Under the pieces are notes generated by a model that worked only from the letters and a program-made list of their open reading frames with translations, was not told the DNA's origin and made no database searches. Positions 24,550 to 34,450 of a stretch of 64,000 nt of DNA are shown here, piece after piece. The number at the start of each line of letters is the position of its first letter. Within the stretch, counting starts at the first letter, position 1. Both the position numbers and the translations under genes were made by a program. This DNA comes from Bacteroidales bacterium (GTDB lineage: Bacteria; Bacteroidota; Bacteroidia; Bacteroidales; UBA3663), in assembly GCA_017561935.1 (NCBI GenBank), contig JAFZBE010000063.1, positions 62,001 through 126,000 of the forward strand. Direction: 5' to 3'.

Positions 24550-25704
24550 ATGGAGGAACAAGCAAATAAATATACCAAGTGGGTGGCATGCTGGGGCAAC
24601 GCCACGTCGATCTCCGACCGCAAGATGTCGGTGTATGCGCGGGACATCACGCTGAGGTATCCCGTTAGGATGTGCTTCAGTGGAAGCAAGCTGCGTTTCC
24701 GCTTCTCGAACCTGACGGGTACTGAAGAGGTGACACTCACCAAGGTGCGTGTGGCGAAAGTGGTGGAGCATTATCGTCCTGTAGCCATCACTTTCGATGG
24801 GGCCCGGCGTATCCACATTGCGCCAGGCAAAGAGGTTGAGAGCGATGAGATACCTCTGGCAATAAATGCCGGAGATGCCATCGAGGTAAGCATTTATCTG
24901 GGCAGCTATACGCAGATGAATGCAGGTACACTGGTGACAGGACCGCTCTCGAAGGGCAAGTTCTCGTATGGCGACTATGCCGATGCCAAGGTGCTGCCGC
25001 TCGACTTGACCAGGAACACCAACTGGTTCTATTTCCTCAACACCATCGATATTCTGACCGAAGAGAAGAACCATGCGCTGGTGTGCTATGGCGATTCGAT
25101 AACTGCGCAAAGCTGGCCCGACTACTTGGCTAACCGTGCGTGGAAGGAAGGTTTGCACGATGTGGCCATCATCCGTCGTGCGGTGAGCGGTACGCGCATC
25201 CTGCGTCAATACAATTGCATCACCTATCAGGCTTACGGATTGAAGGGCGAGACACGTTTCCCGATCGAGATGAATGTGGCGGGTGCACGCGATGTGATCA
25301 TCCAACATGGAATCAACGACATCATCCATCCGGTGGGTGTCGATGTCAATCCGTTCCGCCCCATGAGCGATATGCCCACCACTGAAGACCTCATCGAAGG
25401 TATGAGGAAGTTCTATATCGAGCACGCCCGCCATCTGGGGCTTCGTGTGTGGAGCGGTACGCTGCTGCCCATCTGGAACTGGAGGACCTTCGCCGAGTTC
25501 CGCGACCAGATTCGTCGGGAGTTCAATGAGTGGTTGCGTACGGCACCCGATTTTGATGGCTGCATCGACTTTGACGAGGCAGTTAGAGACCCAGAGCGAC
25601 CGGTTGCTTTCGCGCCTGGCTTCGATTCGGGCGACCATCTGCATCCGAGTGAGCGGGCTTACGAGGCGATGGCCAACTGTGTACCCTTGGAGCTATTGAC
25701 TTAA
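24550..25704 (+). CDS. SGNH/GDSL-family hydrolase
   Basis: 384 aa. An N-terminal beta domain (~150 residues) is followed by an SGNH hydrolase: block I CYGDSIT with nucleophile Ser183, the block III-like HGINDI with Asn256, and block V SGDHLHPS with Asp362 and His365. The catalytic set is therefore complete. This two-part architecture is typical of predicted carbohydrate esterases/lipases related to rhamnogalacturonan acetylesterase. No signal peptide is visible, suggesting a cytosolic enzyme. The start at 24550 follows the promoter at 24524-24531. Next to it, 15 bp on, is a DUF362 lipoprotein gene, so the two are probably co-transcribed. Acyl-ester hydrolysis is likely; the natural substrate is unknown. 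Confidence 0.85.
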   Translation: MEEQANKYTKWVACWGNATSISDRKMSVYARDITLRYPVRMCFSGSKLRFRFSNLTGTEEVTLTKVRVAKVVEHYRPVAITFDGARRIHIAPGKEVESDEIPLAINAGDAIEVSIYLGSYTQMNAGTLVTGPLSKGKFSYGDYADAKVLPLDLTRNTNWFYFLNTIDILTEEKNHALVCYGDSITAQSWPDYLANRAWKEGLHDVAIIRRAVSGTRILRQYNCITYQAYGLKGETRFPIEMNVAGARDVIIQHGINDIIHPVGVDVNPFRPMSDMPTTEDLIEGMRKFYIEHARHLGLRVWSGTLLPIWNWRTFAEFRDQIRREFNEWLRTAPDFDGCIDFDEAVRDPERPVAFAPGFDSGDHLHPSERAYEAMANCVPLELLT

Positions 25705-25719
25705 ATTTCTAAAATAATT

Positions 25720-26811
25720 ATGAATAAAATGATTAAAAGAGCACTTCTGCTTGGCCTTTGTGGAGGAATGATGGCCAGCTGCAATTCGAGGAAGGCACAG
25801 CCTGCCGAGACTGAAAACAATCCTGCGAACAACACCGATGGCCGCAGGTACGTGAACTATGACGAGCGTTCTGGCGGCGAGGCCGTCGTCTATTTTACCC
25901 GTGACCTTAGTGCGAATGGTCTGATTGCTGCGTACGAAAAGGTGAACCAGAATATTGAGGGCAAGGTGGCTGTGAAGCTGCATACCGGCGAACAGAATGG
26001 TCCGAACATCCTGCCACGTGAATGGGTGAAGGCCTTGTTTGAAAAGGATCTGAAGGATGCCACCATCGTGGAGACCAACACCTATTACGAGGGTGACCGC
26101 TACACCACCGAGAAACATCGTGAGACCCTGAAGGTGAATGGTTGGACTTTCTGCCCCGTCGATATCCTTGACGAGAATGGCACTGCCATGCTGCCTGTCA
26201 AGGGTGGCAAGTGGTTCAAGGAGATGTCGGTGGGCAAAAACCTCAAGAACTACACTTCCCTGGTTACTTTGACCCACTTCAAGGGACATACACAGGGCGG
26301 CTTCGGCGGTTCGAACAAGAACATCGGCATCGGTTGTGCCGATGGCCGTATCGGCAAGGCGATGATCCACACTACACCCGGACAACCCGACCAGTGGGAC
26401 ATCAAGGAGGAGGAGTTCATGGAGCGCATGACCGAATCGACCAAGGCCACCATCGACTTCTTTGGCGAACATGTAACCTACGTCAACGTGATGCGTAATA
26501 TGAGTGTGTCGTGCGACTGCGAGGGTTTGGCCGCTGCTCCTGTGGTTACGCCCAACGTCGGCATCCTTTCTTCGACCGATATACTTGCTGTTGACCAGGC
26601 TTGCATCGACATCGTCTTTGCCATGACCGAAGAGGAGCACCACGACCTGTTGGAACGCATCGTCACACGCCACGGATTGCGCCAGCTCTCTTACATGAAG
26701 GAGCTCGGCATGGGCCACGACCGCTACAAACTTATCGACCTCGACAATGGCGGCAAGCAGATCACTGCCGCTGAGGCAGCCGAAGGTCTGAAGCCGTTTG
26801 TACAAGAGTAA
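25720..26811 (+). CDS. DUF362-domain lipoprotein
   Basis: 363 aa. A lipoprotein signal ends LLGLCGGMMASC (lipobox with Cys22). The DUF362 domain follows: KVAVKLHTGEQNGPNILPRE near residue 90, then LVTLTHFKGHTQGGFGGSNK, a conserved 'K.H....GG.KN' region, and NVGILSSTDILAVDQACIDI. DUF362 proteins are often linked to iron-sulfur clusters; here only a SCDCEG pair is seen and no ferredoxin motif, so a redox role is doubtful. It is probably transcribed with the SGNH hydrolase. A terminator-like hairpin follows. Function unknown. Confidence 0.85.
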   Translation: MNKMIKRALLLGLCGGMMASCNSRKAQPAETENNPANNTDGRRYVNYDERSGGEAVVYFTRDLSANGLIAAYEKVNQNIEGKVAVKLHTGEQNGPNILPREWVKALFEKDLKDATIVETNTYYEGDRYTTEKHRETLKVNGWTFCPVDILDENGTAMLPVKGGKWFKEMSVGKNLKNYTSLVTLTHFKGHTQGGFGGSNKNIGIGCADGRIGKAMIHTTPGQPDQWDIKEEEFMERMTESTKATIDFFGEHVTYVNVMRNMSVSCDCEGLAAAPVVTPNVGILSSTDILAVDQACIDIVFAMTEEEHHDLLERIVTRHGLRQLSYMKELGMGHDRYKLIDLDNGGKQITAAEAAEGLKPFVQE

Positions 26812-26841
26812 GGCATAAGACAGTGTCTTCGAAGACAAATG

Positions 26842-26882
26842 CAAAGAGGGACAACTTTTCCGTTCAGGAATTGTTGCCCTTT
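26842..26882 (+). terminator. Probable terminator after the DUF362 gene
   Basis: An imperfect stem between AAAGAGGGACAA and TTGTTGCCCTTT is followed by ATTGTATTTTT. A short palindrome TGTCTTCGAAGACA precedes it at 26824-26837. Confidence 0.5.
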
Positions 26883-26991
26883 ATTGTATTTTTGGGTGTA
26901 AAATCGTACAAAAAACGAAGAGATTTGAGATGATGTTACATTTTTAGAGATATTTGTTGCGGGATATGTAACATGTTTTGGGATTTTTCGT

Positions 26992-26999
26992 TATCTTTG
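26992..26999 (+). promoter_or_regulatory. -7 promoter element (TATCTTTG) of the hybrid two-component regulator
   Basis: TATCTTTG 21 bp before ATG 27020; it excludes the upstream in-frame start at 26978. Confidence 0.7.
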
Positions 27000-27019
27000 C
27001 CACAGAAAAACAAAAGACT

Positions 27020-30000
27020 ATGTTACACAATCGAATTGTCGCTTTATCCATTGCCCTGGGATGGATGGCCTACGAGGCGGATGCCAAGTTGAATCTGCTT
27101 TATACTACCGAGAACAATCTGCCCAACAGCCTGGTCAATCAGGTGGAGGAGAGTGCAGACGAGATGATTTGGGTGGTGACCGAAGATGGTTTGTGCCGTT
27201 TCGATGGTTCTCAGTTTGTCACATATACCGATGATTCGAATAATCCGCATTCGTTACAAAGCAATGTCGTACGAGCCATCTGTACCGATGATGATGGTCA
27301 TGTACTGGTGGGTACGATGGGCGGCGTGCAGATGTACAGACCCGAGACCGATGACTTTACGACGGTGATCTGTGACACACTGCAGGGGATTCGCCCCGTC
27401 AATGTGTCGCATCTGACACGTTTGGCAAATGGCGACTTCATAGCTTGCGGGAACAATACCTTCACGATTCACATTGATGAGAACGGTGAGCCTCACGCTT
27501 TGGCGAACGTCTTGACCAAAGAACTGAGAGCAAGTATTTGCTGTTGTCAGGATTATTCAGGCAACATTTGGGCAACCTCATTAGTACGTGGTTTGCATCG
27601 TCTCAACAAGCAGGGAAAACTGGAGAAGATAACATTAGGCGATGACATCAAAGGCATCCAGGAGCTGCTGACAGGCCCTGATGGTGTGGTGTATATGGGC
27701 GGTGTGGTTCGCGGCCTTTATAAATATAATAATGTGACACAGCGGATAGAGGAGATTACTCGTCCAGATGACAATTTCAGGGTGTGTGAGCTGCGCTGTT
27801 TCCCCGGCAAGCAGCAGGTTTATGTATGTACTGATGGGGAAGGTGTCAAAATACTGGATTGCTTGACGGGTCAGCTGACGAACTTCAACTTTGACGATGC
27901 CCAAATGGAGGCGGGAACCCAGAAGGTCCACTCGCTGACTACCTCGCGCAATGGAGATATCTGGATGGCTATTTATCAGAAAGGTGTGCTGGTGGTGTCG
28001 CGCAATCCGTTCGACTTCCACTATTTTGGCCCGCATTCCCTGCGATATAACAACATCGGCGATCGTTGTGTGACCTCCTTGATCCGTTCGCATGAGGGCA
28101 TTCTCTGGGTAGGCACTGACAATGGCGGTGTCTATGGCTTGAATAATCAGGGTGAAACGGTGGCATATTATCCGTGCAATTCAGGTCCAGGGTCGGTGCC
28201 GACGGCGTTGATTTCCTTGTATGAAGACTCGCATCATCGTGTATGGTTCGGTTCGTACGGACAGGGTGGAGGTATGATGGACGTCAAGACGGGTGTCTGC
28301 CATTATATCCCCTTGGAGAACCAGCGAAGCAATACCAGCAATATCTATGACTTCGAGGAGGACGAGAGGGGTAATGTGTGGGTGGCTTCGATGGGTAATG
28401 GCATACTGAAGTACGATGAGCAGCGAAGAACGTTCGTGCGTCAGAACCTGCCTGCATCCTGCAACTGGGCAGGGACCTTGTGTTATGATGCGGTGACTGG
28501 CCAACTGTATGTGGGTACATACAGCGGCCTGATGATCATCGGCAAGCTGGATTCTGAGATGACGTGTGAACAGTATTACCCGGATCTGGTTGTCTATAGC
28601 ATCACTTGTATTTCTGCCACGCAAATAAGTTTGTGTACCAATGCCGGCCTGATCATCTTCGACACACAGAAAAGATGCGGCCAGGTATATACAACGCAGG
28701 AAGGTCTTCCCACTGACAATATCTTTGCTTCGCAGACCGATGGCGAAGGCAATCTATGGGTGAGCAGTGGTAAAGGCATTTCGAAACTCAACCTGAGCCA
28801 GCGGACCATTACCAACTACACGTCGCGAGAAGGACTCCAGTTTAACGAGTTCTACAAGAATGTCTCGATGCGCGATGATGATGGGACGTTGTGGTTCGGT
28901 GGAACGGAGGGCATCAACTGGTTCAATCCGCGAGAGATCCGCAAGAATGAGACCATGGTCGAGGCTCGTGTGGTGAGGTTCAGTACCGACCTTAATAACA
29001 TTTTGCCCGACAAGGATGGCGTCTATCAACTCGAGGAGCGGGACCGTTCGTTCTCGATCGAACTGGCCACACGCCCCATTATGCAGACTTTCAGCGTGAC
29101 TTATCTTTATGCGATGGACAACGATGCCTGGCAGACGCTACCCCCTTCGGCCAATCGTGTCACGTTCAGTCGTATCAGTTCAGGTAAACATACGTTCCGA
29201 TTCCAGACCGATGTCGATGGAAAACTTTCGCCTGTCAAGACTGTGCAGATACTCGTCGCCCGTCCGTGGTTCCTGAAATGGTGGGCACTACTAATATGGC
29301 TTGCCATCTTCGGTATCATCGTTTGGCTCGTTATCCAGCAACTTCGACGCCGATATCGTGAGACTAGATTGCGGATGAAGCATGCCCGTGAGGTGGCTAT
29401 CAAGGAAGAGAAACTGCAGTTCTTCATGAATCTTGCCCATGAGATTCGTACTCCTATGACGCTGGTGGTAAGTCCGCTGCAAAAGTTGATGTCGAATGAT
29501 ACGGATTCGGAACGCCAGCGCAGCTACCAGATTATCGACAGAAATGCCAATCGTGTGCTTGGCCTGATCAATGAGCTCATGGACCTCAGGAAGATCGACA
29601 AGGCTCAGATGCATCTGCAATGTCAGCAGTTGTTGCCTGCCCAATTGCTCCAGGACCTTTGTGATACGGTGTTGGATTTGACCCAAGAGCGGCAGATCAA
29701 CTTGAAATACAATAATTTGTTGCCCGATGGTTTCACGACATGGATTGACAAGGGATGCTTCGACAAGATTGTGATCAACCTGCTTTCCAATTCAATCAAA
29801 TATACACCTCGCGGCGGTCAGATTACCGTAGAATCCAGATTGTCGCCAGAGAATATGCTGCAGATCAGCGTGACCGATACAGGTGTCGGTATAACTCCAG
29901 AGGATAAGAAGCACATCTTCGAGCTCTTCTACCGTTCGAACGACAACAGCACCCAGGCCATCGGCTCAGGCATTGGCCTGAACCTTGTGAGGGCACTGAC

Positions 30001-31006
30001 TAACCTGCATCATGGCAACATTGAGGTGGAAGATAACCCGGAAGGGCAGGGGACTGTGTTCATTATTTCGTTGCCTATCGGCAATGACGCCTATACAGAC
30101 AAAGAAAAGATATCGAAACAGAACTTAAGTGCGGAATTGTCAGACAACTTGAATGCTGTCACGATAGCAAAGAAGGCGGTAGGCAAGACGATGGATGATT
30201 CTTTGGTGGAGTCCAACCGTTACTTACGACGTATCCTTGTGGTCGATGACGAAGATGACGTGCGCAATTACTTGGATACGGAACTGCGACCCTACTATCG
30301 GGTAACGACGTGCTTGAATGGCCGTGAGGCGCTCGAGAAACTGTTGGAACATGCCGATGCCTATGATCTGGTGCTCAGTGATGTGATGATGCCTGTGATG
30401 GATGGCGTGGAGCTTTGCCGCTATATACGCAGCAATGTGCTGCTCAATCACCTGCCGGTGGTGTTGCTTACGGCAAGATCAAGCGACGAGGACCGGTTGA
30501 AGAGCCTTGAGATTGGTGCAAATGCCTTTATCTCGAAGCCATTCAACGTGGAAATACTACTTATGACAATCAAGAACCTCATTGAGGAGCATGCTCGCTT
30601 GCGAAGTTCGTTCAGCGGCCAGCAGCTGCCAACAGCTCAAGTTGATACGCCCGAACTGCAGTCACCCGACCAGCGTCTGCTGCAACGCATTCTAAAGGTC
30701 GTGAACGATAACCTGAGCAATACTGAACTGACCAGCGAGATGATTGCCGACAAGGTGGGATTGAGCCGCGTTCACCTCTACCGAAAGCTCAAGGAGCTCA
30801 CCAATCAGACGGCACGCAGTTATATACGCAACATCCGATTGGCCAAGGCCGCCGAACTGTTGGCTCAGCGCAAGATGTCGATTGCCGAGGTGGCTTATGA
30901 GGTGGGCTTTTCCAGCCCCAACAATTTCGCCACAGCATTCAAGGAAATGTATGGTTTGACCCCCACAGCATATAACGAGAAGCATTATTTGGGAAAGGAA
31001 CCATAG
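27020..31006 (+). CDS. Hybrid two-component system regulator (HTCS)
   Basis: 1328 aa. A signal peptide (ALSIALGWMAYEADA) is followed by a periplasmic sensor of two-component-regulator propeller repeats (for example MIWVVTEDGLCRFDG, ILWVGTDNGGVYGLN, NLWVSSGKGISKLN) and a Y_Y_Y domain. A transmembrane helix lies near residue 760 (LLIWLAIFGIIVWLVI). The kinase has phospho-acceptor His807 in NLAHEIRTP and an ATPase with NLLSNSIKYT and DTGVGI. A receiver domain follows (LVVDDEDDV, Asp1121 in LSDVMMPVMDG), and an AraC-type DNA-binding domain ends the protein. Such HTCS usually sense an oligosaccharide and switch on a SusC/SusD glycan locus, but none is next to it, so its targets must be elsewhere or are the nearby SGNH or transporter genes. 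Confidence 0.95.
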   Translation: MLHNRIVALSIALGWMAYEADAKLNLLYTTENNLPNSLVNQVEESADEMIWVVTEDGLCRFDGSQFVTYTDDSNNPHSLQSNVVRAICTDDDGHVLVGTMGGVQMYRPETDDFTTVICDTLQGIRPVNVSHLTRLANGDFIACGNNTFTIHIDENGEPHALANVLTKELRASICCCQDYSGNIWATSLVRGLHRLNKQGKLEKITLGDDIKGIQELLTGPDGVVYMGGVVRGLYKYNNVTQRIEEITRPDDNFRVCELRCFPGKQQVYVCTDGEGVKILDCLTGQLTNFNFDDAQMEAGTQKVHSLTTSRNGDIWMAIYQKGVLVVSRNPFDFHYFGPHSLRYNNIGDRCVTSLIRSHEGILWVGTDNGGVYGLNNQGETVAYYPCNSGPGSVPTALISLYEDSHHRVWFGSYGQGGGMMDVKTGVCHYIPLENQRSNTSNIYDFEEDERGNVWVASMGNGILKYDEQRRTFVRQNLPASCNWAGTLCYDAVTGQLYVGTYSGLMIIGKLDSEMTCEQYYPDLVVYSITCISATQISLCTNAGLIIFDTQKRCGQVYTTQEGLPTDNIFASQTDGEGNLWVSSGKGISKLNLSQRTITNYTSREGLQFNEFYKNVSMRDDDGTLWFGGTEGINWFNPREIRKNETMVEARVVRFSTDLNNILPDKDGVYQLEERDRSFSIELATRPIMQTFSVTYLYAMDNDAWQTLPPSANRVTFSRISSGKHTFRFQTDVDGKLSPVKTVQILVARPWFLKWWALLIWLAIFGIIVWLVIQQLRRRYRETRLRMKHAREVAIKEEKLQFFMNLAHEIRTPMTLVVSPLQKLMSNDTDSERQRSYQIIDRNANRVLGLINELMDLRKIDKAQMHLQCQQLLPAQLLQDLCDTVLDLTQERQINLKYNNLLPDGFTTWIDKGCFDKIVINLLSNSIKYTPRGGQITVESRLSPENMLQISVTDTGVGITPEDKKHIFELFYRSNDNSTQAIGSGIGLNLVRALTNLHHGNIEVEDNPEGQGTVFIISLPIGNDAYTDKEKISKQNLSAELSDNLNAVTIAKKAVGKTMDDSLVESNRYLRRILVVDDEDDVRNYLDTELRPYYRVTTCLNGREALEKLLEHADAYDLVLSDVMMPVMDGVELCRYIRSNVLLNHLPVVLLTARSSDEDRLKSLEIGANAFISKPFNVEILLMTIKNLIEEHARLRSSFSGQQLPTAQVDTPELQSPDQRLLQRILKVVNDNLSNTELTSEMIADKVGLSRVHLYRKLKELTNQTARSYIRNIRLAKAAELLAQRKMSIAEVAYEVGFSSPNNFATAFKEMYGLTPTAYNEKHYLGKEP

Positions 31007-31022
31007 GCGAACCATAAACACA

Positions 31023-31054
31023 AGAAGGAGCAGGCCATTCGACCTGCTCCTTCT
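31023..31054. terminator. Bidirectional terminator, 12-bp stem
   Basis: AGAAGGAGCAGG (31023-31034) pairs perfectly with CCTGCTCCTTCT (31043-31054). It lies between the convergent HTCS and transporter genes. Confidence 0.8.
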
Positions 31055-31086
31055 AGAAATTACTGATCTTTGATACAAATTCTATA

Positions 31087-32658
31087 TCAGCAAGCAACCC
31101 TTTCGAGCCACTTGACCATGCCGAACATGATGGCCATCGAGATGAGGCAGACGATAAGGAACACTGCCCAGCACCACTGGATGGGCCATGCGTTGTACAT
31201 GACAGGGCCAAGCCAGATCATCAGGTTGCCGATGGCGGTCGCACCAAGCCAGAGGCCCTGGCAGAGACCTACCATGTGACGTGGAGCCACCTTCGAAACG
31301 AAGCTCAAGCCGAGTGGAGAGATGAAGAGCTCGGCCACAGTAAGGAAGAAATAGGTCACGATGAGCACCCACGGAGAAGCTTTGGCCAGACCGGCAGCAG
31401 CCATGCTGGCAGCATCGAGAGCACGGAACTCATCGCCCGAAGGATAATTACTGAACATCGAGAAGAGCATCAGGAAAAGGTAGGCACAGCCTGCGATGCC
31501 CATGCCGATGCCAATCTTACGTGGCGTAGAGATGGCCTTGCCTTTGGCTGCGAGGCTTCCAAAGATCCACATGATAATGGGGGTGAGGATGATCACGAAG
31601 AACGGATTGAGCGCCTGCCAAATCTCGGGAGCTATGGAGTCGGTCTTGACGAAGTCGCGGGCGAAGACGCTCAACGACTGCCCGTTCTGATGGAACGAGA
31701 ACCAGAAGAAGATGGCGATACCGAGCACAGCAAAGAGCGCGTAGAGACGTTGCTTGATTTCGGTTGCCATGGTGCGCTTCTCCTCTTCGGTGTATTCGAC
31801 AACAGCGGCAGCCACTTTCTTGGCCGGCTGTGGGAAGATATGCTTGTAGGCGAGGAAGATGGCGAGCGAGATGAGCATGGCAATCACCGAAGCGATGAAC
31901 GAGTAGTGGATGCCCTGGTTGAAGACGGTGATGTAGTCGTGGCTGAATGCAGCATTATCGACAAAGTTGTAGCCGGGAAGGAGCACCTTGTCGAGCGTCT
32001 CGGTGAACTTGGTAGTCACCTGGCCATCGGCGAGGAACTGGTGGCATAGTGCCGGCATGTCGGCATTATAGACGAGAGCGTGCTTGGTGAGCCACCATTG
32101 GCGGAGCAATGGAGCGATGAAGGGAGCAAACAGACCGCCGATGTTGATGAACACGTAGAAGATCTGGAAGCCCGAGTCACGCTTGTCCTTGGCTATCTTA
32201 AGAGCTTCGGGACCCTCCTTGGCAGCTTCGGCCTCATATTCGTCGTACATCTTGCCGACGATGGCCTGCAGATTACCCTTGAAAAGACCATTGCCAAAAG
32301 CGATGGCAAGCAGGGCAACACAAGTGAAGATGAGAATACCCCACCAGCTGCCGCTGAAGTCCGTCTGGCTGAAGACGGGGATGGCGAGGGCGATGTAGCC
32401 TAACGCCATAATGATCAGACCCCACTGGATGGTGCGGTTGTAGTTTTGTGTGCGGTCGGCGATGATGCCTCCCACCAGACTCAGCACATAGATGCCGAAG
32501 TAAAACACTGAATAGATGATGCCGGCGGTACCGTCGGAAAGGCCGAATTTCGACACCAGGAACAGCAGGAGCACTGCGTTCATGATGTAGTAGCCGAAAC
32601 GCTCGCCCATGTTGGCCAGCGCGGCAGGGATGAGACCCTTGGGATGACTTTTGAACAT
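31087..32658 (-). CDS. POT/PTR2-family proton-coupled peptide transporter (1)
   Basis: 523 aa, about 12-14 transmembrane helices. The POT signature GERFGYYIMNAVLLLFLV is near the N-terminus (the E-x-x-E-R-F-x-Y-Y region of the family), and FFWFSFHQNGQSL and SPLGLSFVSKVAPRHMVG follow later. It imports di- and tripeptides with protons across the inner membrane. An enlarged loop of ~60 polar residues around 190-250 is typical of Bacteroidota members. ATG at 32658 was chosen from homology and the promoter at 32730-32737; an earlier in-frame ATG (32760) lies upstream of it. It is divergent from a second POT gene. Peptide uptake suits an amino-acid- and peptide-using Prevotella. Confidence 0.92.
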   Translation of the reverse strand: MFKSHPKGLIPAALANMGERFGYYIMNAVLLLFLVSKFGLSDGTAGIIYSVFYFGIYVLSLVGGIIADRTQNYNRTIQWGLIIMALGYIALAIPVFSQTDFSGSWWGILIFTCVALLAIAFGNGLFKGNLQAIVGKMYDEYEAEAAKEGPEALKIAKDKRDSGFQIFYVFINIGGLFAPFIAPLLRQWWLTKHALVYNADMPALCHQFLADGQVTTKFTETLDKVLLPGYNFVDNAAFSHDYITVFNQGIHYSFIASVIAMLISLAIFLAYKHIFPQPAKKVAAAVVEYTEEEKRTMATEIKQRLYALFAVLGIAIFFWFSFHQNGQSLSVFARDFVKTDSIAPEIWQALNPFFVIILTPIIMWIFGSLAAKGKAISTPRKIGIGMGIAGCAYLFLMLFSMFSNYPSGDEFRALDAASMAAAGLAKASPWVLIVTYFFLTVAELFISPLGLSFVSKVAPRHMVGLCQGLWLGATAIGNLMIWLGPVMYNAWPIQWCWAVFLIVCLISMAIMFGMVKWLERVAC

Positions 32659-32729
32659 ATTATACAAATAACAATTAACAATTACGAATAACAATTGTGA
32701 TTTGGCAAATAACAATTGAAATTGCGGTG

Positions 32730-32737
32730 CAAAGATA
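32730..32737 (-). promoter_or_regulatory. -7 promoter element (TATCTTTG), leftward POT gene
   Basis: CAAAGATA on the plus strand. The leader behind it (32660-32715) contains repeated TAACAATT motifs. Confidence 0.7.
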
Positions 32738-32813
32738 AACAATAAAAATGGCATTTCCAAATATTTGTGAATAAATGTGCAAATTAAAATTTGGTAGTTT
32801 CAAAAAAACTATG

Positions 32814-32821
32814 TATCTTTG
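32814..32821 (+). promoter_or_regulatory. -7 promoter element (TATCTTTG), rightward POT gene
   Basis: TATCTTTG 26 bp before ATG 32847, 77 bp from the divergent promoter, so the two transporter genes share one regulatory region. Confidence 0.7.
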
Positions 32822-32846
32822 CGCCGAAAAATATTTGGTTTCAGAT

Positions 32847-34397
32847 ATGTTTGAAGGACAACCCAAGGGCCTGTATGCTTTGGCATTGGCCAACACAGGT
32901 GAGCGTTTCGGCTATTATACCATGCTTGCCATCTTTGCCTTGTTCATGCAGGCCAAGTTCGGATGGGACGAGGCCCATGCGGGACAGGTTTATGCCATCT
33001 TCTTGGCCGTAGTATATTTTGCCCCTCTTGTAGGTGGCTGGGTAGCCGACAAGATCGGTTACGGGAAGTGTGTGGTCGTCGGAATGCTCGTCATGTTCCT
33101 GGGTTATCTGGGGCTGGCCATCCCTACGCCAGCCAATACGGCGGGTGCTTGGGCCATGTATGCGGGCTTGGCAGGAGTGTCGCTTGGCACGGGTCTCTTC
33201 AAGGGTAATCTGCAGGTGCTTATCGGCAATCTCTTTGATGATCCTCGTTACCAGAGTCGTCGCGATTCGGCTTTCAGCCTGTTCTATATGGCCATCAACA
33301 TCGGTGCGATGTTTGCACCGTCGATGGCCAAGTGGATCACCAACCTTCACTTGGCGGGCAAAGGCTTCGTCTATGATGCCGCTAACCAGGATCCTGCCTA
33401 TCTGGAGGCGCTCTATAGTGGCTATGGACTCTGCTTCGGCGTGGCTTGCATTTCGTTGGTGCTTTCGGCCATTATCTATTTCTCCTGCCGCAATTGGTTC
33501 AAGCATGCCGATGTGACTGCGAAACAGGCTAAGGTGGCTAATGCCGAGATAGTGGAGTTGACACCCAAGCAGACAAGAGACCGCATCTTTGCTCTGCTGC
33601 TCGTCTTCGCTGTGGTCATCTTCTTCTGGATGGCTTTTCACCAGAATGGTTCGGCATTGACCTTCTTTGCCAAGAGATATACCGACCTTACGGTTACCGG
33701 ACCTTTGCGCATAGGCTTCAACATCTTTAGTCTTGCCCTTGTCGCTTTGTCCGTTTATACGGGCTTTGGTGCAGTGGGAGCAAAGACTTCGAAAAACCGT
33801 TCTCTGCTGTGGTGTATCACTTTGGTATTGCTGGGTGGCGCCTACGCCCTCTATCGCGGCATGTCGGATCCTACTCATGCACAGCCCTCAGACTTCCAGC
33901 AGTTCAACCCGTTCTTTGTAGTGGCACTGACCCCATTCAGCATGCTCTTCTTCGACACACTGGCAAAAAAAGGTAAGGAAGTAAGTGCACCGGCTCGTAT
34001 CGCTTGGGGTATGCTGGTGGCAGGTCTCGGTTTTGCCGTCATCTCGCTGGCCTCTGTTTCCCTGACGTCGCCTATGGACCTTGGCGAAGGCACGCAGAGC
34101 ATCCTTTCGCCCGGATGGCTCATCTCCACTTATTTTACGTTGACGTTGGCCGAACTGCTCCTTTCGCCCATGGGCATCTCGTTCGTAACCAAGGTGGCTC
34201 CTCCCAAATACAAGGGATTGATGATGGGTGGTTGGTTCGTAGCAACTGCCATCGGCAATTATTTGAGTTCCATCCCGTCGCAGCTTTGGAACAAGATACC
34301 GCTGATGCACAACTGGGGTATCCTCATAGCCCTTTGCCTTATTAGTGCTATTGTGATGTTTGCACTTCTCAAGAAACTGAAAGTGATGACTGCGTGA
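32847..34397 (+). CDS. POT/PTR2-family proton-coupled peptide transporter (2)
   Basis: 516 aa, about 12-14 transmembrane helices. It has the same N-terminal signature as its divergent neighbour (NTGERFGYYTMLAIFALFM) plus FFWMAFHQNGSALTFFAKRY and SPMGISFVTKVAPPKYKGLM. It lacks most of the long polar loop of the first copy, so the two are old paralogues rather than a recent duplication. The start at 32847 follows the promoter at 32814-32821; an in-frame ATG at 32775 is upstream of that promoter. Role: proton-driven di/tripeptide import. Confidence 0.92.
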   Translation: MFEGQPKGLYALALANTGERFGYYTMLAIFALFMQAKFGWDEAHAGQVYAIFLAVVYFAPLVGGWVADKIGYGKCVVVGMLVMFLGYLGLAIPTPANTAGAWAMYAGLAGVSLGTGLFKGNLQVLIGNLFDDPRYQSRRDSAFSLFYMAINIGAMFAPSMAKWITNLHLAGKGFVYDAANQDPAYLEALYSGYGLCFGVACISLVLSAIIYFSCRNWFKHADVTAKQAKVANAEIVELTPKQTRDRIFALLLVFAVVIFFWMAFHQNGSALTFFAKRYTDLTVTGPLRIGFNIFSLALVALSVYTGFGAVGAKTSKNRSLLWCITLVLLGGAYALYRGMSDPTHAQPSDFQQFNPFFVVALTPFSMLFFDTLAKKGKEVSAPARIAWGMLVAGLGFAVISLASVSLTSPMDLGEGTQSILSPGWLISTYFTLTLAELLLSPMGISFVTKVAPPKYKGLMMGGWFVATAIGNYLSSIPSQLWNKIPLMHNWGILIALCLISAIVMFALLKKLKVMTA

Positions 34398-34450
34398 ATT
34401 ATTTGTCAGCCAAACTTGGCTGCCAATAGAACAATAAAATAGTAGTTGTT

